Shown piece by piece: positions 1 through 6,812 of a DNA stretch of 64,000 nt (the first letter of the stretch is position 1; every line of letters begins with the position of its first letter). This DNA comes from RGIG4608 sp045637205. GTDB lineage: Bacteria > Bacillota > Clostridia > Oscillospirales > CAG-272. Location: the NCBI GenBank assembly GCA_045637205.1, contig JAZTYY010000078.1, positions 1 through 64,000 on the forward strand, in the 5' to 3' direction. The notes under the pieces are model-generated. The model was not told the DNA's origin. It searched no databases and saw only the letters and a list, made by a program, of their open reading frames with translations. A program made the position numbers and the translations under genes.

Positions 1-9
1 TAAAATATT

Positions 10-372
10 ATGGAAAATACAGAAAAAGTAACTAACAAAGCCGCAGAGACCCTAGCCAAAGAATTGGAAAGTATGAGCAACGAAGGACTGCGAGATTTCT
101 TCCTGTTCTTTTATAAGCTCAACCACCAGCACTATAACGTAATCTCCCCGTTAGATTTTGATGAGCTTTTGGCATCATTTGACAGTAATCCGTTTAAGCT
201 AAATGATAACAAAGCTTTCCGCAAGCAGCTCATAGATAATATCCTCAAGTATACCTGCGACCATATGAGCCTGATTACAGCGGCCGTACTGATCAAAAAG
301 AAGTTTACTATAGATGAGATTATCGATAACTATTACTCCAACGTAAACGTATTTGACAGCGAGTGGTTCTGA
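10..372 (+). CDS. Hypothetical protein, 120 aa, accessory region
   Basis: I do not recognise this family. It is a small acidic helical protein with no signal peptide or membrane segment. The ORF starts only 9 bases into the window, so its ribosome binding site cannot be judged and a start further left is possible. It ends 55 bp before a strong terminator hairpin. Residues 25-57 (S-N-E-G-L-R-D-F-F followed by a tyrosine/aromatic-rich helix) have the same layout as residues 20-50 of the next plus-strand gene, so the two may be distant paralogues. Proteins of this kind are common as small accessory genes of phages and plasmids, which fits the neighbours. Function unknown. Confidence 0.6.
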   Translation: MENTEKVTNKAAETLAKELESMSNEGLRDFFLFFYKLNHQHYNVISPLDFDELLASFDSNPFKLNDNKAFRKQLIDNILKYTCDHMSLITAAVLIKKKFTIDEIIDNYYSNVNVFDSEWF

Positions 373-427
373 TTAATTTGCCACTATAGATAGCACAAAA
401 TGTCTATATCGCCGTCACAAAAAAGAT

Positions 428-464
428 AAAGCTGATGATTTTTTATAGATCATCAGCTTTTTAC
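428..464 (+). terminator. Intrinsic terminator after the 120-aa gene
   Basis: A perfect 12-bp stem (AAAGCTGATGAT at 428-439 with ATCATCAGCTTT at 449-460) encloses a 9-nt loop and runs into T residues. It separates the first two plus-strand genes, so they are probably separate transcripts. Confidence 0.8.
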
Positions 465-558
465 GTCTTTGTGGTCTATTCACTTTATTATTTGCTAAAT
501 TAAATGAATGGCATAAAAAGATATAGCCAGGTTAGGCTTAGTATGAAAGGAAAAGTAT

Positions 559-1023
559 ATGGATAATAAAGATAAAGCTACGCGCTCAACACTCAAAGAA
601 AACCTGCTTAAACTCAACAAACAACAACTGAAACAGTTCTATGGGATACTTGTACATTATTGGGTAACCCAAAAAGCATTTATGAGTAATCAAAACTTTT
701 TGAATCTTTGGTGCGAGCTGAATCTATTATGTTCACAAGTAGATGAAAGTTTTCCCGGTCCATATGATGACCGTGAATTGATTAAATCATACTGTCAAGC
801 TCATCCATATTATTTTCTAGATATACTCAGTCCAGAACTCACCATAAGGCTGTTTTGTGAGCACTTCGATGACCGGCTTGACGTTCTTGCTACCATAGCA
901 AACAAACTCCATATGGATGGTTTAAAGGCTGCTTATGAGTATTCTAACAAAGCTCTCAGCTTATCTGAAAACACAGATGAGCTGGTCCGGCAAACAGAAG
1001 AACACATGAAATCATTTTCCTAA
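559..1023 (+). CDS. Hypothetical protein, 154 aa, accessory region
   Basis: No family recognised. The start is supported by a GAAAGGAAAAG ribosome binding site about 8 nt upstream. The protein is predicted to be mostly helical and cytoplasmic, rich in Leu, Lys, Gln and aromatic residues, with no signal peptide. Its N-terminal third (lysine/glutamine-rich helix, then an aromatic helix and F-L-N-L-W) loosely resembles the preceding 120-aa protein. It is followed by an AT-rich non-coding stretch with iteron-like repeats, so it lies at the edge of a likely replication or partition module. A role in plasmid or phage biology is a guess from context only. Confidence 0.65.
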   Translation: MDNKDKATRSTLKENLLKLNKQQLKQFYGILVHYWVTQKAFMSNQNFLNLWCELNLLCSQVDESFPGPYDDRELIKSYCQAHPYYFLDILSPELTIRLFCEHFDDRLDVLATIANKLHMDGLKAAYEYSNKALSLSENTDELVRQTEEHMKSFS

Positions 1024-1047
1024 CGCCATCCGCCGCCACCTACCCAA

Positions 1048-1066
1048 TCGTTCAATTTTTGAACGA
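1048..1066. repeat. Inverted repeat after the 154-aa gene
   Basis: TCGTTCAA (1048-1055) and TTGAACGA (1059-1066) form a perfect 8-bp stem with a 3-nt loop, followed by a T-rich stretch. It may be a weak terminator for the plus-strand gene or a protein-binding palindrome. Confidence 0.5.
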
Positions 1067-1249
1067 CTATTTTATTCTTATTATATTTACTCAAAATAAT
1101 ATATAGTTATTTTACTAAAGATAATTGCTATAAAGCTTTTTAATGCTTTATAGCATAAATATTATTAACATATTATTGTTTTTATTCTTATTTATTTAAT
1201 ATTATTAATGTTCAATATGTCCCCCAAATACGTTCAAAAATCGCCCCTC

Positions 1250-1314
1250 TATTGTTTGATAATTAAACTATAATTGTTTGATTTCTCAATCATAATTGTC
1301 TGATTTTTTAACTA
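1250..1314. repeat. Three 22-bp tandem iterons
   Basis: The motif ATTGTTTGAT occurs at 1251-1260 and 1273-1282, and as ATTGTCTGAT at 1295-1304, each exactly 22 bp apart. The positions between motifs are also partly conserved, ending in AACTA or similar. The repeats lie in a 338-bp AT-rich gene-free stretch (1024-1362). The stretch also holds long A/T runs at 1080-1200 and a terminator next to the replication-initiator-like gene. Two-turn (22-bp) direct repeats in AT-rich DNA are typical of Rep-binding iterons, so this may be an origin. No binding protein is proven. Confidence 0.65.
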
Positions 1315-1326
1315 TGAAAAGACATA

Positions 1327-1351
1327 TGCCCGCGCTTTATTGACGCGGGCA
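1327..1351 (-). terminator. Terminator of the minus-strand phage-like gene run
   Basis: TGCCCGCG (1327-1334) pairs perfectly with CGCGGGCA (1344-1351). On the minus strand it follows the 146-aa gene and is followed by a short T-rich run. Confidence 0.7.
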
Positions 1352-1362
1352 ATATTCATCCG

Positions 1363-1803
1363 TTAAAACGAGAAGCCTTGAAATTTGCCTCTAGGCAAGC
1401 TCCCTTCGGACTCTAGGACAGAATTATCGGGTTCTACCTCTTCATCACCTGTGTTGGAATTCAACTCAAAATCAACATACAACTTATTGAACGCCGCCGA
1501 CTCAAACTTAAAGTATCTCTTCTTCGGCATGCCGTGATATTTCATCTTAATGATACCATACTCAACTAGTTCTTTACACGCTGCCAACTGCTGATGCTTA
1601 CTTAAACCTGTATTATAGTACATATTATCGACCGTACTAAAGAACCAGCCACCTTGTTGAAGACCATCCCTCTCTCTCCAATATGTATATTCAGAATATA
1701 TCTCCGATAACATAACTGCTGTATTCAAGTTGAATTTTCTTATAAATGGCCTTGGTACTCTTATAAAGTCGCTTGTGAACATATTATCTAATTTATTTTT
1801 CAT
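1363..1803 (-). CDS. Replication-initiator-like winged-helix protein
   Basis: The 146-aa protein begins after a strong AGGAGG site. Residues 15-100 read as a winged helix of the type at the N-terminus of phage and plasmid replication proteins (DnaD/RepA-like). It has a conserved opening (F-I-R-V-P followed by a basic helix), a W-F-F-S-T turn, a recognition-helix region T-G-L-S-K-H-Q-Q, and then L-V-E-Y-G-I-I-K ending in a basic wing. The last 40 residues are acidic and probably disordered. Iteron-like repeats lie 50-110 bp beyond its stop codon, which fits an initiator with its origin. It is the last gene of a minus-strand run of small genes. The family assignment is from pattern memory; the exact role is inferred. 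Confidence 0.6.
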   Translation of the reverse strand: MKNKLDNMFTSDFIRVPRPFIRKFNLNTAVMLSEIYSEYTYWRERDGLQQGGWFFSTVDNMYYNTGLSKHQQLAACKELVEYGIIKMKYHGMPKKRYFKFESAAFNKLYVDFELNSNTGDEEVEPDNSVLESEGSLPRGKFQGFSF

Positions 1804-1842
1804 AATTGCTCACCTCCTTTCTTAAAGGTATCATTCTATGTA

Positions 1843-2145
1843 TTAATGCAGGTTCTTTTTGGCCTTTTCATACTCTTCCCAAGTAACGTTAGTGCCGTCG
1901 AGTAGAGTATCACACTCTCTGTAGATTTCATTAATTCTTGTACCTAAGCCACTATAGTCAGGGCCATCATAATCGGGACAGCAACTATCAATTACCCAAT
2001 TGTCATACTTAGATTCAATCTCTGCTAATTCCTGTCTCAGTTCATATTCACGCTCATAAGCATGCCACATAGCGAGATTCTTTTCCGGGTCTTCAGAAAA
2101 GACCGGGTTTTCATAATACTCATCACAAAGAACAAATCCTATCAT
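1843..2145 (-). CDS. Hypothetical acidic protein, 100 aa
   Basis: No family recognised. The start follows an AAGGAGG site and overlaps the stop of the preceding gene by 4 bp in an ATGA arrangement, so the two are translationally coupled. The protein is strongly acidic (many Asp, Glu and Tyr) with a central E-L-R-Q-E-L-A-E-I-E-S helix that may form a short coiled coil, and a Cys-Cys pair in the middle. No membrane segment or signal peptide is present. Small acidic proteins of this sort are frequent in early operons of phages and related elements. Confidence 0.6.
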   Translation of the reverse strand: MIGFVLCDEYYENPVFSEDPEKNLAMWHAYEREYELRQELAEIESKYDNWVIDSCCPDYDGPDYSGLGTRINEIYRECDTLLDGTNVTWEEYEKAKKNLH

Positions 2146-2387
2146 ACGTAATCCCTCCTTACGCCTCTGGTTATACTAAGAACGACGTTGATCGTTGCTT
2201 TCAAGAGTTGCATTTTTACTTCGTCTTCTGTGTAACTGGGATGCGAGACATCCGGGTGCTCGTTGAGAAAGCCTTCAAAAGTATACTTGATGGCATACAT
2301 TTCTTCTTCGGTGACCAGGATAGGGGGCATAGCGGGGTCGTAGACCATCGCGGCAAGTTCGATTTTAGGATTAATGTTTTTGTTCAT
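2142..2387 (-). CDS. Hypothetical protein, 81 aa, paralogue of the next gene upstream
   Basis: Function unknown. The C-terminal half (E-E-M-Y-A-I ... H-P-D-V ... Y-T-E-D-E-V-K-M-Q-L-L-K-A-T-I-N-V-V-L-S-I-T-R) matches the spacing and many residues of the 71-aa protein at 2429-2644 (A-I ... H-P-D-T-P-V-E-E-K-V-N-M-L-R-R-V-T-I-A-V-L-H-S-T-R). The pair therefore looks like a tandem duplication. The ribosome binding site (AGAGAGA) is weak. It overlaps the following 100-aa gene by 4 bp. Confidence 0.6.
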   Translation of the reverse strand: MNKNINPKIELAAMVYDPAMPPILVTEEEMYAIKYTFEGFLNEHPDVSHPSYTEDEVKMQLLKATINVVLSITRGVRRDYV

Positions 2388-2428
2388 CTGTTGTTCTCTC
2401 TTTCTTTTTTTATTTTTAATATATTGGC

Positions 2429-2644
2429 TTATATGTAATTAATATTAGGATCTCGGGTGCTATGTAAGACTGCGATGGTAACCCTTCTAAGCATGTTTAC
2501 CTTTTCTTCAACGGGGGTATCTGGGTGCGCGGCGGACCAGGGATTGATGAGCAAAGCGATTGCCGTGACTTCTGCAGGTTCAAGGTGGACGGTGTCAAGT
2601 TTAACCGTATTGGGGGTATACGGGAACCCAAATTTTTTAATCAT
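2429..2644 (-). CDS. Hypothetical protein, 71 aa, tandem paralogue
   Basis: The second ATG was chosen because AAAGGA lies 7 nt before it; an upstream in-frame ATG overlaps that site. The protein shares its C-terminal helical pattern with the 81-aa protein that follows. Both end with a basic helix containing S-T/I-x-R, possibly for nucleic-acid or partner binding. It has no known domain, signal peptide or membrane segment. It sits between the DUF669-like gene and its paralogue in the same minus-strand run. Function unknown. Confidence 0.55.
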   Translation of the reverse strand: MIKKFGFPYTPNTVKLDTVHLEPAEVTAIALLINPWSAAHPDTPVEEKVNMLRRVTIAVLHSTRDPNINYI

Positions 2645-2808
2645 AAATAATCCTTTCATTATTGAGTTGTTTTTTATACAAATGTAAAATACAATTTTAA
2701 ATTTCTTTCGGCCTTAATATCGGCATTCAAACGGCTTTTAATCTTAATATCTTCGGTATCGGTAGGGCTACAATGTTTTATTGCAGCCCTTTGTCGTTTT
2801 CTATGTGC

Positions 2809-3312
2809 TTAGAAATTAAAGCCATCGAGTTTCAAAGGCTGTCTCGGTATATTATTAACCGAAGGAACACTATTGCAGAAATCATATGTACCGTCATGAA
2901 CATAATTGTTATCATTCTGCCATCTAGGAAGCCTGTCCTGCTGCTTGCGACCGAGACAGAACGCTACCTGAGCTGTAATCGTTCCCATATAACCACCATG
3001 CTTTACACGAACCGCTCCATCCTTACCTACCCAACTATCATAGTTGGAAAGGTTGTAATCGCTGATAGCGAATGAATCGAAGAACATTCCCAGTCTCTGA
3101 TTCGTTTTCTGACGGTCCATAGGATCAAGAACCATGTAATACCAAAGCTTGCTGTTGTGTCCGTTAACGTCAAGAGTAATCTCAAATCCCTCTTTGCCGC
3201 TGTTGAATACCTTCTCAACAACCTTAGTAATTCTCACTCTATGATCTCCCTCGGGGATAAGTGCGAACTCTCTCGCGGTGTAGTCGTTAGAATTAAAAGT
3301 CCAATTTGCCAT
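2809..3312 (-). CDS. DUF669-like phage protein (putative ssDNA-associated)
   Basis: The 167-aa protein starts at the ATG that follows AAAGGAATTTTAAAAACT; a longer in-frame ORF upstream lacks a better site. The first 60 residues carry the pattern of DUF669 phage proteins. This is an N-terminal W-T-F-N-S-N-D-Y, then F-A-L-I-P-E-G-D-H-R-V-R-I, then a G-K-E-G-F-E-I-T-L-D-V strand and a K-L-W-Y-Y-M-V-L-D strand. DUF669 proteins lie in phage recombination/replication clusters and resemble single-stranded-DNA-binding modules. The tail (residues 120-167) is low in order and ends in D-G-F-N-F, like the aromatic-tipped tails of SSB-type proteins. The role is inferred from family and context. Confidence 0.65.
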   Translation of the reverse strand: MANWTFNSNDYTAREFALIPEGDHRVRITKVVEKVFNSGKEGFEITLDVNGHNSKLWYYMVLDPMDRQKTNQRLGMFFDSFAISDYNLSNYDSWVGKDGAVRVKHGGYMGTITAQVAFCLGRKQQDRLPRWQNDNNYVHDGTYDFCNSVPSVNNIPRQPLKLDGFNF

Positions 3313-3379
3313 AGTTTTTAAAATTCCTTTCATTTTAATTTTTTTGTGATGTTGCTTTGTTATTCTTTGTTTTTCTTGC

Positions 3380-3808
3380 TTAGAACCGAACAAAACCTTT
3401 AGGCACTATCTCAAGCTCTTCATGATACCCAGTAAAATACGGTTTTTTGAACTGCTCAAGATTTTCGTAAATCTGCTTGGTAGCGTAATGTAGAGCTGCA
3501 GCAGTTTTTGATACCGCGAAGATAATAGTGCCATTAGAAGAAATGCAAGAGTCTTTACCGTTAAGCACAATACTGAATTTTTGATTACGATCTTTGGCAT
3601 TTACGATCATACCGTTGAGAACGTCATCAACAAAGTCCTGATGCTTTACTACTGAGATGAAACTGTACTCTTTGTTAGAACTCTTGACTACAGGGAAAAT
3701 AGGATCGTAGTACTCCTGATCTCCTGCTGCTGCGAAAAGTGTGCCATTTTCAATGCTGAAAAAAGCTGTGAAATAGTGATTCTTTGCTGCCATATACTTA
3801 GCTTCCAT
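3380..3808 (-). CDS. Hypothetical protein, 142 aa, first gene of the phage-like run
   Basis: Start chosen at the ATG 9 nt after AAGGAG. The protein is a mix of strands and helices (H-Y-F-T-A-F-F-S-I, then a G-T-L-F-A-A-A-G-D turn, then a long helix near residues 105-125) with no membrane segment. I do not recognise a family. It is the promoter-proximal gene of the minus-strand cluster (3808 down to 1363), directly behind a TATAAT box and a 19-bp palindrome. It is therefore probably made early and controlled by the element's repressor. It may act with the DUF669-like protein encoded 67 bp further on. Confidence 0.6.
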   Translation of the reverse strand: MEAKYMAAKNHYFTAFFSIENGTLFAAAGDQEYYDPIFPVVKSSNKEYSFISVVKHQDFVDDVLNGMIVNAKDRNQKFSIVLNGKDSCISSNGTIIFAVSKTAAALHYATKQIYENLEQFKKPYFTGYHEELEIVPKGFVRF

Positions 3809-3880
3809 TTTTAACAATCTCCTTTTAAGCAATATTTTTAATTGTGTCTTTAACCGGGGGCGCCTCCCGACTACGCTTTA

Positions 3881-3925
3881 ATTATATCAAATCATTTTCG
3901 TATTCCTTGGTATTTGAAATACCAA
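3881..3925 (-). promoter_or_regulatory. Promoter and 19-bp operator of the phage-like cluster
   Basis: On the minus strand TATAAT (3881-3886) is preceded by a perfect palindrome, TTGGTATTTGAAATACCAA (3907-3925), that covers the -35 position. The -35 hexamer itself is poor. The site is therefore a likely repressor or activator site for the run of small genes starting at 3808. Confidence 0.6.
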
Positions 3926-3945
3926 TTTAAATTTATTTCAAAAAT

Positions 3946-3977
3946 AAAAAAGCAAGTGAATAATCACCTGCTTTTTT
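3946..3977 (-). terminator. Terminator of the DNA-binding regulator gene
   Basis: AAAAAAGCA-A-GTGA (3946-3959) pairs with TCAC-C-TGCTTTTTT (3964-3977), a 14-bp stem with one mismatch and U-tails in both directions, just after the minus-strand gene ending at 3983. Confidence 0.75.
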
Positions 3978-3982
3978 GGTAT

Positions 3983-4765
3983 TCAAAATAAAACTGACTG
4001 CTTTAATTTCATTAATGTGTCGTTGACTTGACCAAATTTGTATTTGTCAGCATTGTCCGATTTTAGAATAGCTGCTAAAGCCATATCAAATTTCAAATTG
4101 CGCCTAAAAATATATCCTGCACTAGTCATCAGCCTTTCAGCATCCATATAGTCCAACTCAAGGGCAAAACACAATTTCAAAACATTATTTTTTGAGACAT
4201 TCTCGTACTTTCCTCTCTTAATAGCATAAAAAGTATTATAAGTTATACAACACGGACCTGATAAAAATGCTTTTAAATCTTTTTTTACCTTAGCTAACAC
4301 TCCTCCTTCTCTAACCTTTTTTTGATAATATTTTTCTAGTAATTCGTCAAACACTTCCTTAAACTCTGTTTCAAGTTCAGGAATTTCAACCTCAATGTAT
4401 CGATTGTAATTTTTGGGGAATGCATTGTAAGAATTGGATATCTCTAGCGCCGAATCATCAGGGCAATAATTTTTATCAACGTAATCTTGAACCCATTTAA
4501 AAAACTTCTTATTTTTCTCATTAGAGGCAATTTGATGAATAGATTCAAGTTGCTTTGGCAAGCCTGATATACCACGTTGTTGGATTACAATCTCGCAATC
4601 GCGAGCACGTTTCTTTATGGCACCTTTGCTCCTAGGCGTAAATCCATCCTCAGCTAACAGACTGGAGAGCTCCTCTAATTCTGCATCGCTAGTATACAAC
4701 CATCCGTGTTCATAGCAATAATAATACACAATTAAATCTTCGTGGTATGACCATCTTTTTGACAT
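3983..4765 (-). CDS. Two-domain DNA-binding regulator (SANT/Myb-like plus XRE-like tail)
   Basis: The 260-aa protein starts at the ATG behind GGAGGGAG. Residues 3-60 (R-W-S-Y-H-E-D-L-I-V-Y-Y ... L-A-E-D-G-F-T-P-R-S-K-G-A-I-K-K-R) resemble a SANT/Myb-type helix-turn-helix. Residues 160-260 resemble the XRE-like module found at the ends of several Firmicutes regulators. That part has an initial helix, R-x-G-K and a V-L-K-L-C-F-A-L-E-L-D helix. It then has A-E-R-L-M-T-S-A-G-Y, F-D-M-A-L-A-A-I-L and a closing V-N-D-T-L helix. The gene has its own promoter with a palindrome over the start of transcription, suggesting autorepression. It is divergent from the serine recombinase and may control it. 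Target genes are inferred. Confidence 0.6.
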   Translation of the reverse strand: MSKRWSYHEDLIVYYYCYEHGWLYTSDAELEELSSLLAEDGFTPRSKGAIKKRARDCEIVIQQRGISGLPKQLESIHQIASNEKNKKFFKWVQDYVDKNYCPDDSALEISNSYNAFPKNYNRYIEVEIPELETEFKEVFDELLEKYYQKKVREGGVLAKVKKDLKAFLSGPCCITYNTFYAIKRGKYENVSKNNVLKLCFALELDYMDAERLMTSAGYIFRRNLKFDMALAAILKSDNADKYKFGQVNDTLMKLKQSVLF

Positions 4766-4788
4766 GATTTGCTCCCTCCAAGTTTTGG

Positions 4789-4826
4789 TACTGTCACAGT
4801 ATACCATACTTTTGTTATTATTTCAA
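4789..4826 (-). promoter_or_regulatory. Promoter with overlapping palindromic operator
   Basis: On the minus strand TTGAAA (4821-4826) and TATACT (4798-4803) are separated by 17 bp. The odd palindrome TACTGT-C-ACAGTA (4789-4801) overlaps the -10 box and transcription start, the position expected of an autorepressor site. Confidence 0.7.
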
Positions 4827-4972
4827 GTCGAGAATCAGTATTAAAACAAAGAATTGCAAACATTGTACTAATTTTTATCAAAAAGGGCTCCCAAAACGAA
4901 CAAAACACGGCATAATATAAGTACCAAAGGTTACTTTAGGATCATTTAATACAAGCCAAGGAGATTATTCAT

Positions 4973-5671
4973 ATGATTTATGCTTATTGTCGTGTTTCAA
5001 CCACACACCAGAGGATTGCTCGTCAGATTACAAACATCACCGCAGTCTATCCCAATGCCACCATCATTAGAGAGTTCTACACCGGAACCAAACAGGACAG
5101 ACCTAATTGGAACAAGCTTATTAATATAATTAAAAAGGAAGACACTATCGTTTTTGATAGCGTCTCCCGTATGAGCCGTAATGCTGATGAAGGCTTTAAG
5201 GATTATAAGATGCTCTATGAGTCCGGTGTCAACCTCATCTTTCTCAATGAACCGCTTATTAACACTTCTGTCTTTGACTCCACTAAGAACAATCTTCTCA
5301 ATATCAATATAGAAACCGGTAATACTGCTGTTGATGATTTCTTCAAAGGCAACGTTCAACTCATAAATAACTTTATGATGGCATTAGCCGAGCAGCAGAT
5401 TAAAGCAGCTTTTGAGCAATCAGAGAAAGAAGTTACCGACCTTCACTCGCGTATCAGCCAAGGCATGCGAGAAGCTAAGAAGAATGGTGTCAAGATTGGT
5501 CTGCCTCAAGGAACTACTCTCACTACCAAAAAAGCAGTTGAGTGTATGTCTATCATTAAGAAGCACTCAAAAGACTTTGGTGGTAGTCTTGAAGATCCCG
5601 ACGTCATCAAACTTTGTGGCTGCTCTAGAAACTCTTATTATAAATATAAAAAGGAAGCAAAGTCAAAGTAA
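4973..5671 (+). CDS. Serine recombinase of the resolvase/invertase family
   Basis: The 232-aa protein follows an AAGGAG site. Residues 1-150 form the resolvase catalytic domain: Y-x-R-V-S-T at 5-10 gives the nucleophile Ser9, and D62-S-V-S-R-M-S-R supplies the arginines. Residues 130-170 are the long connecting helix (E-Q-S-E-K-E-V ... G-M-R-E-A-K-K-N-G). Residues 185-232 form a small C-terminal helix-turn-helix (C-G-C-S-R-N-S-Y-Y-K-Y-K-K). It lacks the large zinc/recombinase domains of phage integrases, so it is more likely a resolvase or invertase of a plasmid or transposon than the enzyme acting at the tRNA site at 18-20 kb. It is followed 9 bp later by a DUF4314-like mini-gene. Confidence 0.9.
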   Translation: MIYAYCRVSTTHQRIARQITNITAVYPNATIIREFYTGTKQDRPNWNKLINIIKKEDTIVFDSVSRMSRNADEGFKDYKMLYESGVNLIFLNEPLINTSVFDSTKNNLLNINIETGNTAVDDFFKGNVQLINNFMMALAEQQIKAAFEQSEKEVTDLHSRISQGMREAKKNGVKIGLPQGTTLTTKKAVECMSIIKKHSKDFGGSLEDPDVIKLCGCSRNSYYKYKKEAKSK

Positions 5672-5680
5672 GGAGTACTT

Positions 5681-5860
5681 ATGGATAACATCAAAATCGG
5701 CGACACTGTCAAAATCATCAAAATGGATGGCGAACCACAATACACCGACCGAGAGGGCGTTATTACCCACATCGACGATGCCGGTCAAATACACGGAACC
5801 TGGGGCGGCTGCGCTATCATTTCAGAGGTTGATACATATATCATAGTTAAAAGAGCTTGA
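5681..5860 (+). CDS. DUF4314-like small protein, 59 aa
   Basis: This is a short gene 9 bp after the recombinase, with AGGAG 5 nt before its ATG. The product has the DUF4314 layout: K-I-G-D-T-V-K-I-I-K-M, then G-V-I-T-H-I-D-D-A-G-Q-I-H at 26-38, then G-T-W-G-G-C, then V-D-T-Y-I-I-V. This is a small SH3-like beta fold common in phages and conjugative elements, function unknown. Its stop codon lies inside the rising arm of the terminator hairpin. Transcription and translation of the recombinase unit therefore end at the same place. Confidence 0.75.
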   Translation: MDNIKIGDTVKIIKMDGEPQYTDREGVITHIDDAGQIHGTWGGCAIISEVDTYIIVKRA

Positions 5861-5882
5861 CCGTCAAGGTCAAGCTCTTTTC
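5849..5882. terminator. Bidirectional terminator overlapping a stop codon
   Basis: AAAAGAGCTTGACC (5849-5862) pairs perfectly with GGTCAAGCTCTTTT (5868-5881) around a 5-nt loop. It serves the recombinase operon from the left and the deformylase gene from the right. Confidence 0.85.
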
Positions 5883-5888
5883 TTCCTT

Positions 5889-6314
5889 TTATATTAATAT
5901 ACCATTGCAATGGTCTACTTCATGTTGAATGATCTGTGCCGTCCATCCTGTAAAATTCTTTACATGAGTTTTCATCTCAAGAGTTTGAAACTGAACTTTA
6001 ATGGTCTTATAGCGTTTGCACTTGCGAGGTCCACCAAGAAGTGATAAGCATCCTTCCTCTGTTTCATATAAACCGTCCTTCTTGACAATTTCAGGGTTGA
6101 GCATTACCGTGTAAGTGGGAATTCGTCCGCTCTCATCAAGAAAAGCTATGATACGCTTTCTAACACCTATCATGTTAGCTGCCATACCAACACAGCTTTC
6201 TCTGTGCGCCATCAGCGTATCAAGCAAGTCCTGCGCGACCTGCATATCTTCTTTCGTTGCGACCTCCGACTTCCCTGCAAGGAATATCGGGTCGTGCATA
6301 AGTTCTTTTATCAT
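5889..6314 (-). CDS. def: Peptide deformylase-like protein
   Basis: This 141-aa cytoplasmic metalloenzyme is expected to remove the formyl group from the N-terminal methionine of new proteins. Motif 2 (E-G-C-L-S, 87-91) and motif 3 (H-E-V-D-H, 131-135) give the metal ligands Cys89, His131 and His135 and the catalytic Glu132. Motif 1 is G-M-A-A-N-M-I-G (43-50), not the canonical G-x-A-A-x-Q, so the oxyanion-stabilising Gln is replaced. This variant occurs in a clostridial subfamily, so it may still be active. The gene follows the TipAS gene by 2 bp and is read in the same direction. Its place in an accessory island suggests an extra copy rather than the housekeeping one. Confidence 0.85.
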   Translation of the reverse strand: MIKELMHDPIFLAGKSEVATKEDMQVAQDLLDTLMAHRESCVGMAANMIGVRKRIIAFLDESGRIPTYTVMLNPEIVKKDGLYETEEGCLSLLGGPRKCKRYKTIKVQFQTLEMKTHVKNFTGWTAQIIQHEVDHCNGILI

Positions 6315-6315
6315 A

Positions 6316-6693
6316 TCACTTCTCCTGACAGAACACTGCTATTGCCTCTGAAGCAAACTCAGCAGTTCCTTCACCGTACTTGTTAATATTTTTTTCGAAT
6401 CGATCATCGGCAACATACATCTTGCCAAGTCCTGCGAAGATCTCGTCGGTGCATGTATAGTAGTTGGCAGTGATGTGCGACTGAAGCTTTGCAACGAGCG
6501 ATTGTACCTCGTTAGAATCGGCACTCGCACCGTTCGCCTTGCACGCGGCAAACTCGGCAAAGATTGCCATCATGCCATCGTTCGCCTCTGCCCACTTCTC
6601 TTTTGTGTAGTTCTTTGTTTTCTGTTCGTGCTCACAATATGCTTCGGTATTTCCCCATTTTTTTGTGATTTCAGATTTATAATTTTTACCCAT
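6316..6693 (-). CDS. Stand-alone TipAS antibiotic-binding domain protein
   Basis: The 125-aa protein matches the TipAS domain over nearly its full length. It has Y-K-S-E-I-T-K-K-W-G-N-T-E-A-Y near the start, then Y-T-K-E-K-W in a central helix, then Y-Y-T-C-T-D-E-I-F-A-G-L-G-K-M-Y-V-A-D-D-R-F at 78-99. TipAS binds thiopeptides such as thiostrepton in Streptomyces TipA, where it sits behind a MerR DNA-binding domain. Here no MerR part is present and no broken one lies upstream, so the protein resembles the free TipAS form thought to sequester drug. It is coupled to the deformylase-like gene. Confidence 0.85.
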   Translation of the reverse strand: MGKNYKSEITKKWGNTEAYCEHEQKTKNYTKEKWAEANDGMMAIFAEFAACKANGASADSNEVQSLVAKLQSHITANYYTCTDEIFAGLGKMYVADDRFEKNINKYGEGTAEFASEAIAVFCQEK

Positions 6694-6752
6694 AAATATG
6701 ACCTTCCAAATTCATGTTCTTTCAATGTCATGACAAGTATACAAAAAGATCA

Positions 6753-6788
6753 TAGGCGCATATAGATCATATCCCATATATGCGCCTA
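6753..6788 (-). terminator. Terminator at the end of the defence operon
   Basis: TAGGCGCATATA (6753-6764) pairs perfectly with TATATGCGCCTA (6777-6788). On the minus strand it follows the receiver-like gene by 25 bp and leads into a T-rich run. Confidence 0.75.
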
Positions 6789-6812
6789 CTTTGTTTCTTC
6801 GCACTTACAACG

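Noticed and set aside
4973..5671. The serine recombinase as the enzyme that inserted the tRNA cassette
   Set aside because: Small resolvases act at symmetric res or inversion sites and lack the domains of site-specific integrases. A 7-nt anticodon-loop core with arm sites fits a tyrosine integrase, which is not in the window.
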